Below, in pieces: positions 41,485 through 49,313 of a stretch of DNA of 63,205 nucleotides. Position 1 is the stretch's first letter; each line of letters starts with the position of its first letter. The stretch covers positions 1 through 63,205 of the forward strand of contig JAEEXI010000018.1 in the NCBI GenBank assembly GCA_016291495.1. The letters run 5' to 3'. Position numbers and translations under genes: made by a program. The notes beneath the pieces are model-generated. The model was not told where the DNA came from. It did not search any database and saw nothing but the letters and a program-made list of their open reading frames with translations. The stretch is from Prevotella sp. (lineage in GTDB: Bacteria; Bacteroidota; Bacteroidia; Bacteroidales; Bacteroidaceae).

Positions 41485-42972
41485 CTTCACCTTCTTCTTC
41501 ACCGTCTTACTCTCGTTCTGAAGACGGTCGAGGGCGGTAACGAGATAGACGTACCTACCCTGCTCCATCGTGGTGGGAATCTCATAGAAGGTTTCATTGG
41601 TGATAGCGACGATATGGGAGGGATCGTCGCTATTCAGTTTTTCACCCCGCTTGAAACAATAGACGACATACTTGGTTGCCTCGTCGTTCCAGTCCTTGAA
41701 CTTCGGAGCGGTCCACATCAGCACCTGCTGGTTGCCTACATCAAAAACCTTGAGTTTACGAACCTTACCAGGAGCCTTGTTGTCGAGATGCGGCATCAAG
41801 GGCTGTAAGGCAGGATAGCGCCAATAGACGTTACGCAGGCTGGTGCCGTAGTTACCGATATTGTCGACAGCCACCTTGGCGTACCAAAGGACGGTACCCT
41901 GTACACCTTTGCACTCCTGATGGAGACGCATCTTCGCAGGCAGCTGATGACTCTGCGGATTCTGCGGGTCGGCAGCCTTGACTGTACGCTGCACATCCTC
42001 ACCGATAAAGAGCGGACGCTCTGAGGCATACTTGCTCCACCAACGAATCAGTTCCGTATAGTCGGCAGCCTTGTGTCCCATTTCCCAATAGAGCTGCGGC
42101 ACATTATAATCAAGCCATCCATTCTTAACCCACAGCAGGATGTCGGCATAGAGATCGTCGTAGTTCTGCAGACCATTGGTCTTGCTACCCCGCGGGTCGT
42201 TCTTCTGGTTGCGGTAGATACCGAAGGGACTGATGCCGAACTTCACCCAGGGTTTTACGCGATGGATGGTCTCGTTCAGCTGCTCGATGAGCAAGTCAAC
42301 CTGATGGCGACGCCAGTCACCCTTGTTGGTATAGCCCTGAGGATTGGCGTTATACTGGGCAGCGTCAGGAATTTCAACTCCAGGCACAGGATAGGGATAG
42401 AAATAGTCGTCGATATGCAGACCATCGACATCATAGCGACGGAGGATATCCTCGACGATGGTGCAGATATAGTCACGGTTCTCCTGCAAGGCTGGGTTCA
42501 GCAATGTCAGCCCGTCATAATTGAAGGAGCGCTCCGGATGCTGTGAGACGATATGATTGGCAGCCAGCGCATAGGCAGATTTCATCTTGGCACGATAAGG
42601 ATTGATCCATGCATGCAGCTCCATACCGCGCTTGTGACACTCGTCAATCATCCACTGCAACGGGTCCCAATAGGGTGACGGCGCCTTGCCCTGTACACCC
42701 GTCAGGAAGTGGCTCCAAGGTTCTAGGCTGCTTTGGTAAAGGGCATCACAGGCAGGACGCACCTGGAAGATGATGGCGTTGGCACCATCTTTCTGCAGTT
42801 CGTCCAACTGGTAACTGAGCGTCTGTTGCATCTGCTGCGTACCAATACCCTGGAACTGTCCGTTGACACATTGTATCCAAGCAGCACGGAACTCGCGCTT
42901 GGGTACCTGATAGGTTTGTGCCTGGAGCATCGTCACGCAGCACAACATCATCCAAATAATATATCTCCTCAT
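41479..42972 (-). CDS. secreted GH10-like (DUF187/GHL10) glycosidase
   Basis: 497 aa. Signal peptide (1-19, ending LQAQ), then a TIM-barrel of the DUF187/GHL10 type: FRAAWIQCVNGQF, DGANAIIFQVRPACDALYQS, ELHAWINPYRAK, RYDVDGLHIDDYFYPYP and KFGISPFGIYRNQ. The C-terminus has a fibronectin-like domain (VRKLKVFDVGNQQVLMWTAP...). Homologues act on cell-wall or glycan substrates. Last gene of the minus-strand operon from 48039; heptads separate it from the HAD gene. Confidence 0.85.
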   Translation of the reverse strand: MRRYIIWMMLCCVTMLQAQTYQVPKREFRAAWIQCVNGQFQGIGTQQMQQTLSYQLDELQKDGANAIIFQVRPACDALYQSSLEPWSHFLTGVQGKAPSPYWDPLQWMIDECHKRGMELHAWINPYRAKMKSAYALAANHIVSQHPERSFNYDGLTLLNPALQENRDYICTIVEDILRRYDVDGLHIDDYFYPYPVPGVEIPDAAQYNANPQGYTNKGDWRRHQVDLLIEQLNETIHRVKPWVKFGISPFGIYRNQKNDPRGSKTNGLQNYDDLYADILLWVKNGWLDYNVPQLYWEMGHKAADYTELIRWWSKYASERPLFIGEDVQRTVKAADPQNPQSHQLPAKMRLHQECKGVQGTVLWYAKVAVDNIGNYGTSLRNVYWRYPALQPLMPHLDNKAPGKVRKLKVFDVGNQQVLMWTAPKFKDWNDEATKYVVYCFKRGEKLNSDDPSHIVAITNETFYEIPTTMEQGRYVYLVTALDRLQNESKTVKKKVKL

Positions 42973-43007
42973 AACTTATGAACTATGAACTCTAAACTAT
43001 GAACTTA
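42973..43007. repeat. heptad repeat GAACTAT-type, five units
   Basis: AACTTAT, GAACTAT, GAACTCT, AAACTAT, GAACTTA. It covers the start region of the GH10-like gene and encodes the last residues (NKFIV) and TAG stop of the HAD protein on the minus strand. Confidence 0.85.
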
Positions 43008-43612
43008 TTAATCTCCTCCGTCCAGTCTGCCCCATTCACAGGACAGAACGTGCGGAACCCTATCTGACTGGCGGCAGCAACATTGCGGGGACCGTCGTCG
43101 ACAAACAGGATTTCCTGAGGGAACGTCTTTTCCTGCATCAATACATAGCGGAAAATCTCCTCCGAGGGTTTCATCATCTGTAACTCATAACTGAGGTAAC
43201 AGTGGTCGAAATAGTCGGCAAGCGTATGTCCCTGTCCGTCAAACTGAGGACTCATGGCCCACTCCATCATATAGGGATTGGTATTGGAAAGGAGCACAAC
43301 GCGGTAGCCTTGCTGACGCAGTCGCTTCACTTTCTCCAGGTTACGCATGGGGACATCCTTGGCATAACCCTGCCAGGCATAGGCACATTGCTCTGCCGTC
43401 ACCTCTTTCCCAATGAGTTTGGAGAGTTCTACGCGGAAGTCCTCTGCCGTTATCAATCCATGTTCCAGGTCTCCGAAAATACCTGTCTGGGTGTATGGGT
43501 TCAACCATTCCTCTACGTCAACGGCGCCAATCTCCTTGAAGCGGCTGACGGCCTGAGACTGGTCTATCGTGATAATCACGCCACCCAAGTCAAATGCTAT
43601 TGTCTCTATCAT
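42992..43612 (-). CDS. HAD-superfamily phosphatase
   Basis: 206 aa. Motif I IAFDLGGVI (nucleophile Asp8; Gly replaces the second Asp, as in YihX-type enzymes), motif II LLSNTN, motif III Lys in MMKPSEEIF, motif IV FVDDGPRNV. The cap is helical (about 15-90). It probably dephosphorylates a sugar phosphate or similar small molecule. It lies 41 bp after metH in one operon; its C-terminal residues and stop codon are repeat-derived. Confidence 0.88.
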   Translation of the reverse strand: MIETIAFDLGGVIITIDQSQAVSRFKEIGAVDVEEWLNPYTQTGIFGDLEHGLITAEDFRVELSKLIGKEVTAEQCAYAWQGYAKDVPMRNLEKVKRLRQQGYRVVLLSNTNPYMMEWAMSPQFDGQGHTLADYFDHCYLSYELQMMKPSEEIFRYVLMQEKTFPQEILFVDDGPRNVAAASQIGFRTFCPVNGADWTEEINKFIV

Positions 43613-43616
43613 AAAT

Positions 43617-43658
43617 TTTCAACTTTCAATTTTCAACTTTCAATTTTCAACTTTCAAT
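43617..43658. repeat. heptad repeat TTTCAAY, six units
   Basis: TTTCAAC and TTTCAAT alternate three times. The tract fills the metH-HAD gap and supplies the metH stop codon (TGA, 43656-43654). Confidence 0.92.
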
Positions 43659-46422
43659 TTCCAAAGAAGTCTTTCTTCTGTTTTCGGGCCTCATCCAGGG
43701 AAAGCAGCTGCTGTTGTTCCTGCTGGTATTCCTCACGCAGATGCTGGTATTTCGCCTCCAGTTCCTGTTCCACCTGAGGCTCTTCGTCTTTGTTCAGCAG
43801 ACGGGCTGCCACTAAGGCATTCTGTGAGGCATCTTTCATCCAGACCACAGGACCGCCATAGACAGGAGCAATCTTCAGAGCGACATGCAGTTCACTCGTC
43901 GTAGCACCACCAATCATGATGGGAATATCCAGTCCTGCCCGCTGCATCTCATGCGCCACATTCACCATTTCCTCCAGACTCGGCGTTATCAGGCCGGAGA
44001 GTCCGATGATGTCTGCCTTCACCTCAATAGCCTTACGCACAATCTGTTCGGCAGGTACCATCACACCCATATCCACTACCTCATAGCCGTTGCAGGCAAG
44101 AACGACGGCAACGATATTCTTACCAATGTCATGAACGTCGCCCTTGACAGTGGCCAAGAGCACCTTACCGGCTTTCTTCCCCTCGCCCTCCTGTTGCTGT
44201 TCGATATAAGGCTGGAGTATCTCTACTGCCTGTTTCATGGTACGGGCCGTCTTGACGACCTGTGGCAGGAACATCTTACCGCTTCCGAACAGGCGTCCCA
44301 CCTCGTTCATACCAGCCATCAACGGTCCTTCAATAATCTGGACGGCCTTGGGATATTGTTGTAATGCTTCTTCCAAATCCTGTGGGAGATAGTCCCCTAC
44401 TCCCTTGATGAGCGCATGCTGTAAACGATGGTCTAAATCCTCGCTGCGCCATGCTTCTTGAGAATGATGGGCTGATTGGGTATCTTGGGCATTCTGGAAA
44501 GCATCTTCCTGCTCTGCCAGCAAGCGGTTGGCTAATTCCGTCAGAGCCTCTGAAGCTCCCTTATGTCGATTCAGGATAACACCTTCGATAATGGTCAGCT
44601 GATCCTGGGGAATATCGCTATAAAGCACTTTCGTAGCAGGATTCACAATACCGAAATCCATACCTTTTTGGATAGCATGATAGAGGAATACGGCATGCAT
44701 CGCCTCACGAATATAGTTGTTGCCTCGGAAAGAGAACGAGAGGTTGCTGACACCACCGCTGACATGTGCTCCAGGGAGGTTGTTCTTAATCCATTCCGTT
44801 GCCTTGATGAAGTCTGCTGCATAGCTGTCGTGCTCTTCCATTCCAGTGGCGACAGCAAGTACATTGGGGTCGAAGATAATGTCCAACGGATTCATCCCAA
44901 CCGTCTGGGTTAGAATACGATATGACCGCTCGGCTATCTCTATTCGCCGCTCATAGCTGGTGGCCTGGCCCTGTTCGTCGAAACACATCACCACGACAGC
45001 AGCACCATAGCGCATCACATCCTGAGCGTGACGGATAAAGACTTCCTCGCCCTCTTTCAGAGAGATGGAGTTGACGATACATTTTCCCTGTACGCACTTC
45101 AATCCTGAGGTAATGACATTCCAATCGGACGAGTCAATCATGACTGGTACGGAGGCAATATCCGGCTCGGCGGCTATCATGTTGAGGAAGTTCGTCATTT
45201 CTGCACGGGCATCCAACAGACCGTCGTCCATATTGATGTCTATGACGAGGGCGCCATCAGCTACCTGTTTGCGGGCAATCGATATCGCCTCGTCGTATTT
45301 CTTCTCCTTGATGAGTCGAAGGAATTTCCGGCTTCCTGCTACATTACAGCGTTCACCGACATTGACGAAATGTACCTCTGGAGTGACATCCAACAGTTCC
45401 AACCCACTCAGCCACATCGTCTGAGGCTTCGGAGCCGGCATATGAGGTTGCCGACCTTCCACCAGCGGGATGTATTTCTCGATGAAATGTTCATCCGTTC
45501 CGCAACAGCCACCAATGATGTTCACCAGTCCTTCGTCAACCATCCTACCCATCTGCGGAGCCATCGACTCGGCAGTCTCATCATAGAGTCCCATCGAGTT
45601 AGGCAGTCCGGCATTCGGATAGGCACTGATATAATAAGGTGCCTTCTTGGCCAGCTGGCGAAGGAACGGTATCATCTGAATGGCTCCAAACGAGCAGTTG
45701 AGCCCGACAGAGAAGACTGGATAACTGCTGATGCTGGCGAGGAAAGCCTCCAGTGTCTGACCACTCAGCGTACGACCAGCGAGGTCGCTGACGGTTACAC
45801 TCAGCATGATAGGCAGTTCCACCTCATGTTGCTGCATCACCGTCATAGCCGCATCAATGGCAACCTTCGCATTCAGCGTATCAAAAATGGTTTCTATCAG
45901 CAGCGCATCCACCCCACCAGCTATCAGACCGTCTATCTGTTCGCTATAGGCGGCATGCAGCTCATCGTAAGTCAGTTCGCGTGCTGCAGGGTTGCTGACA
46001 TCCGGCGACATCGAACAGGTCTTGTTCGTCGGCCCGATACTGCCTGCCACAAAGCGAGGCTTGTCCGATGTAGAGAACTCATCGGCACAACGACGGGCTA
46101 TACGGGCTCCTTCATAAGCCATCTCACGAGCCTCATTCTCCAAATGATAATCTGCCTGTGAGACACGTTGTGAACTGAATGTATTGGTAGAAATGATATC
46201 GGCACCAGCTTTCAAATACCTGCAATGGATATCTTCCACGATGTCAGGACGAGTCAGACAAAGCATGTCGTTATTGCCTTTCATCTGTCCTTGTAGGTCT
46301 GCAAAGCGTTGTCCGCGGAAGTCTGATTCTGTCAGATGATAATTCTGAATCATCGTTCCCGTTGCACCGTCAAGTACCAGTATCCTTTCCTTGATAATAT
46401 CGTTAAGTCTTCTCAATGTCAA
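43654..46422 (-). CDS. metH: cobalamin-dependent methionine synthase without activation domain
   Basis: 922 aa against about 1230 for full MetH. Homocysteine domain with zinc Cys residues in GLNCSFGA and NIIGGCCGT (about 240 and 305); pterin-binding domain (FVNVGERCNVAGSRKFLRLI); cobalamin cap and binding domain with VKGDVHDIGKNIV (His ligand about 757). The C-terminal AdoMet-binding reactivation domain is missing: the protein ends after LSLDEARKQKKDFFGN. A separate reactivation protein must be encoded elsewhere if the enzyme is repaired. It lies 5 bp after smpB; no cobalamin riboswitch is seen. Confidence 0.94.
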   Translation of the reverse strand: MTLRRLNDIIKERILVLDGATGTMIQNYHLTESDFRGQRFADLQGQMKGNNDMLCLTRPDIVEDIHCRYLKAGADIISTNTFSSQRVSQADYHLENEAREMAYEGARIARRCADEFSTSDKPRFVAGSIGPTNKTCSMSPDVSNPAARELTYDELHAAYSEQIDGLIAGGVDALLIETIFDTLNAKVAIDAAMTVMQQHEVELPIMLSVTVSDLAGRTLSGQTLEAFLASISSYPVFSVGLNCSFGAIQMIPFLRQLAKKAPYYISAYPNAGLPNSMGLYDETAESMAPQMGRMVDEGLVNIIGGCCGTDEHFIEKYIPLVEGRQPHMPAPKPQTMWLSGLELLDVTPEVHFVNVGERCNVAGSRKFLRLIKEKKYDEAISIARKQVADGALVIDINMDDGLLDARAEMTNFLNMIAAEPDIASVPVMIDSSDWNVITSGLKCVQGKCIVNSISLKEGEEVFIRHAQDVMRYGAAVVVMCFDEQGQATSYERRIEIAERSYRILTQTVGMNPLDIIFDPNVLAVATGMEEHDSYAADFIKATEWIKNNLPGAHVSGGVSNLSFSFRGNNYIREAMHAVFLYHAIQKGMDFGIVNPATKVLYSDIPQDQLTIIEGVILNRHKGASEALTELANRLLAEQEDAFQNAQDTQSAHHSQEAWRSEDLDHRLQHALIKGVGDYLPQDLEEALQQYPKAVQIIEGPLMAGMNEVGRLFGSGKMFLPQVVKTARTMKQAVEILQPYIEQQQEGEGKKAGKVLLATVKGDVHDIGKNIVAVVLACNGYEVVDMGVMVPAEQIVRKAIEVKADIIGLSGLITPSLEEMVNVAHEMQRAGLDIPIMIGGATTSELHVALKIAPVYGGPVVWMKDASQNALVAARLLNKDEEPQVEQELEAKYQHLREEYQQEQQQLLSLDEARKQKKDFFGN

Positions 46423-46427
46423 AACCC

Positions 46428-46907
46428 TTAATAATGTTTCATCACGCGATCCATCTCACGCTTGTCTTCCTTTTCCTTCAGCGTCTGACGCTTGTCAAAC
46501 TCCTTCTTACCCTTACAGAGTGCGATATCCATCTTGGCACGACCGTGTTCGTCGATGAACACCAATAGCGGGACGATGGTATAGCCAGTCTGTTTTGTAG
46601 CGGCAAACAGTTTCTGAATCTCTTTCTTAGTCAGCAACAACTTACGGTCACGTTTCATCTCATGGTTGTTATACGAACCATAGAAATAAGGAGAGATGTT
46701 CATGCCTTTCACCCATATCTCCCCATTGGTGATGAAACAATAAGTATCCACCAGGCTTGCCTTTCCGAGTCGGATGGACTTAATCTCCGTTCCCGTCAGC
46801 ACAATGCCTGCCGTATAGGTCTCGATGAAGAAATATTCAAACGAGGCTTTCTTGTTGCGTATCTGTACAGGACTTTTCTTCCTGATTTTCTCTTCGTCTT
46901 TATTCAT
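46428..46907 (-). CDS. smpB: SsrA-binding protein
   Basis: 159 aa. [36 protein letters not shown] and the basic tail [20 protein letters not shown] are the SmpB signatures. It binds tmRNA for rescue of stalled ribosomes. It overlaps the DMP19 gene by 4 bp and leads directly into metH. Confidence 0.96.
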   Translation of the reverse strand: MNKDEEKIRKKSPVQIRNKKASFEYFFIETYTAGIVLTGTEIKSIRLGKASLVDTYCFITNGEIWVKGMNISPYFYGSYNNHEMKRDRKLLLTKKEIQKLFAATKQTGYTIVPLLVFIDEHGRAKMDIALCKGKKEFDKRQTLKEKEDKREMDRVMKHY

Positions 46908-47416
46908 TTCTCTTGATCAATGTGAACAAACTGCTCCAAATGACCGTCAATATATTCGGCAATCTGTGCGGTCCACGCTTCTTCGTGTTCCACAAAGTCG
47001 TCGTCAAGGTCATCGAAGTCGGGAAACTGCTCGAACAATGCCATAAACTCATCTTCCGTACAGTCTTGTTCTATCTGTTCATGATGTTTCAAATAGAGGG
47101 TATGTGCCTCATAGATTAATTTCGAGAGGTCACGCAAGCCCCAGAGCTTGACAGCTTTGGCAAACGGATTCTTGAAGATAAAAGGACCATAGCCATTATG
47201 AATCAACTGTACGAATCCGCCATCCATCACTTCCTCATGCAAGGTGTCCCAGGCCAGCAGCGTTATCTGATCGGCATTCAACTGCGCCATCGTCGCTGGT
47301 GTCAGTTCACCGTTGATACCCTCACGGATAGCCTTGACCACAACGCCGACAAAAGCATCCATGCCTTCATGAGCAGCTTCACGCAGCTGAATGTCACCGA
47401 CTCTTACCTCTATCAT
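46904..47416 (-). CDS. DMP19 / DUF4375 family protein
   Basis: 170 aa, acidic. [20 protein letters not shown] and the later [20 protein letters not shown] match the DUF4375 domain of DMP19-like proteins. Neisseria DMP19 is a DNA-mimic protein; whether this relative mimics DNA is unknown, though the Asp/Glu-rich C-terminal stretch ([16 protein letters not shown]) fits. It overlaps both neighbours by 4 bp. Confidence 0.8.
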   Translation of the reverse strand: MIEVRVGDIQLREAAHEGMDAFVGVVVKAIREGINGELTPATMAQLNADQITLLAWDTLHEEVMDGGFVQLIHNGYGPFIFKNPFAKAVKLWGLRDLSKLIYEAHTLYLKHHEQIEQDCTEDEFMALFEQFPDFDDLDDDFVEHEEAWTAQIAEYIDGHLEQFVHIDQEK

Positions 47417-48039
47417 AACTCAATAATGACTTCTTCAAAATTACCTTCTTTATTGACGACATAGCGGCAGGCAGCAGCCTCGCTCTCCTTTTCGTCATCC
47501 TCTGCCCTGAAATAGCTAACGAGGGTTACCTCATACTTGCTTGTGACGTAGTACTCCTGACGCATCAATCCCAGTCGTCCGTCCCGCTCCTCTATTTTCT
47601 GCTCATAGAGGCACAAACGGTCAACCAGTACATACTCCTGATTCATCGTACAGAGATACAGCGTCGTCGTTGCAGAATCCACTTTCTCTGCCAGCAGCAC
47701 CATATGATAATCCTTATACGACGGCAGTTTGACGGCATAAAGGGCAATATTGCTCTCATAATCAAAGCGGCTATTAAAAGTGGTTGGAACCTTCGTCAAC
47801 TGAGGCAGGTATTCCACGAACTCCACAGAATACTTCATAGGAACGGATTTGATAGCCAGCGTATCAAAGAAAGCCACAACAGGATCGTCGCTTGTTGGCT
47901 TCAACAATTCCTTAGCCACCTCTGCCCTACGTATACTGTCAATCATGCCATCATAGTCTGCCGCATTCTTCCTATTACCACAGGAATAGGAGACCAGAAT
48001 GACTGCTATCAAGGATATTATCAACGTAAACTTTCTCAT
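47413..48039 (-). CDS. lipoprotein of unknown function
   Basis: 208 aa. Lipoprotein signal MRKFTLIISLIAVILVSYSC (Cys20), then an acidic beta-rich domain. The family is not recognised. First gene of the operon lipoprotein-DMP19-smpB-metH-HAD-GH10-like; promoter at 48048-48079. The ATG at 48039 is chosen because the frame to 48102 starts upstream of that promoter. Confidence 0.75.
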   Translation of the reverse strand: MRKFTLIISLIAVILVSYSCGNRKNAADYDGMIDSIRRAEVAKELLKPTSDDPVVAFFDTLAIKSVPMKYSVEFVEYLPQLTKVPTTFNSRFDYESNIALYAVKLPSYKDYHMVLLAEKVDSATTTLYLCTMNQEYVLVDRLCLYEQKIEERDGRLGLMRQEYYVTSKYEVTLVSYFRAEDDEKESEAAACRYVVNKEGNFEEVIIEL

Positions 48040-48047
48040 AACGAGTA

Positions 48048-48079
48048 CAAAATTACGAAAAGTTGAGAGAAAAGCCAAA
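48048..48079 (-). promoter_or_regulatory. promoter of the smpB-metH operon
   Basis: Minus-strand TTTG (48079-48076), 20-bp spacer, TAATTTTG (48055-48048): exact consensus. Confidence 0.85.
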
Positions 48080-48087
48080 TTTTTTTG

Positions 48088-48095
48088 TATTTTTG
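48088..48095 (+). promoter_or_regulatory. -7 box of the DUF5103 gene
   Basis: TATTTTTG, 6 bp before the ATG at 48102; divergent from, and very close to, the opposing promoter. Confidence 0.6.
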
Positions 48096-48101
48096 CACGC
48101 A

Positions 48102-49313
48102 ATGAGATACATAATGCTTCTTTTTCTCCTATTAGCGCTAACAGTTCGAGGAGGTAACAAGATATACTCGCCGACGGTCAAGACGCTGACTACCATCGTG
48201 AACAACGACTGGCAGAACAGGCCCGTCATGGAGTTAGGGTCAGGAGACATCCTGCATATTGGATTTGACGAGCTCTCTCATGACGCACACCGTTATCTCT
48301 GTCATCTGACCCGATGCGAAGCCAATTGGGAGGAGGCTACAGAGGTTTTTGAAAGTGACTGGCTGGAAGGATTCAACGACTATCCGATAGACAACTATGT
48401 CAACTCCTTAAACACCACCGTCAACTATACCCATTATGAATTCACCATACCCAATGACCAGTGTCGGATACGGATGAGCGGCAACTATCGGTTGAGCATC
48501 TATGACGAGGATGCTGGTCATGAGAAAGTGCTGGATGCGGAATTCTATGTGGTAGAGCCTTTGGTGAATGTCGGACTGAGCGTGACGACAAATACGGATA
48601 TTGATGTCAACAACAGTCATCAACAACTGACCATGCAGATAGACTATAATCAGGTGAGGCCGGTACGCCCTGACGAGGAAATCTATACGGTAGTCATGCA
48701 AAACTGGAACGAACAGACTGCACGCATCAACATTCGGCCACAATACACCTATCAGCAGGGAATGAAATGGGAGCACCAGAGAGAACTGATCTTTGACGGA
48801 GGTAACGAATACCACAAATTCGAGGTCCTGGATGTCAGTCATCCAACCATGGGAATCGACCATATTGGATGGGATGGAGAACGTTATCAGGCATATCCCT
48901 TTGCCACAACCCAGCGTCGGAACTATCTGACGGACGAGTCAGCCAATGGTGCTTTCTATATCCGTAACAGCAACCGTACGGAAATTGCCTATACCTGCGA
49001 CTATGTATGGGTCAACTACACCTTAGAGACACCCTATTGCGGAGAAATCTTCCTGCATGGGCAATGGACGAATAACGCGGATCAGGCAGCCTACCAAATG
49101 CAATACGACGCCACAAATCATTGCTACAAGGCTCAGGTGATGCAGAAACAAGGCTATTACTCCTATGCCTATATCACCAAAGACGGTACCACTGCCCCCA
49201 CAGAAGGAAACTTCTTTCAGACCCGTAATAACTATCAAGCATTGGTCTATTACAAAGGTCTGGGAGAACGCACCTGGCGCTTAGTCGGTTTTCGAGGATT
49301 AGCTTTCAGATGA
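48102..49313 (+). CDS. DUF5103, type IX secretion plug-like protein
   Basis: 403 aa. Signal peptide (1-18, ending VRGGN), then a beta-rich protein with the DUF5103 landmarks: GDILHIGFDELSHDAHRYLC, WLEGFNDYPIDNYVNSLNTT, YTHYEFTIPNDQCRIRMSGN and a C-terminal EIFLHGQWTNN region. The family includes the periplasmic plug protein of the type IX secretion (SprA) translocon. This suggests that surface export of CotH- or glycanase-type cargo is possible here. The 3' end overlaps the opposing regulator by 15 bp. Confidence 0.85.
   Translation: MRYIMLLFLLLALTVRGGNKIYSPTVKTLTTIVNNDWQNRPVMELGSGDILHIGFDELSHDAHRYLCHLTRCEANWEEATEVFESDWLEGFNDYPIDNYVNSLNTTVNYTHYEFTIPNDQCRIRMSGNYRLSIYDEDAGHEKVLDAEFYVVEPLVNVGLSVTTNTDIDVNNSHQQLTMQIDYNQVRPVRPDEEIYTVVMQNWNEQTARINIRPQYTYQQGMKWEHQRELIFDGGNEYHKFEVLDVSHPTMGIDHIGWDGERYQAYPFATTQRRNYLTDESANGAFYIRNSNRTEIAYTCDYVWVNYTLETPYCGEIFLHGQWTNNADQAAYQMQYDATNHCYKAQVMQKQGYYSYAYITKDGTTAPTEGNFFQTRNNYQALVYYKGLGERTWRLVGFRGLAFR

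Noticed and set aside
46423..46428. Cobalamin riboswitch for metH
   Set aside because: Only 5 bp separate smpB and metH, and the operon leader (48040-48047) is too short for a riboswitch.
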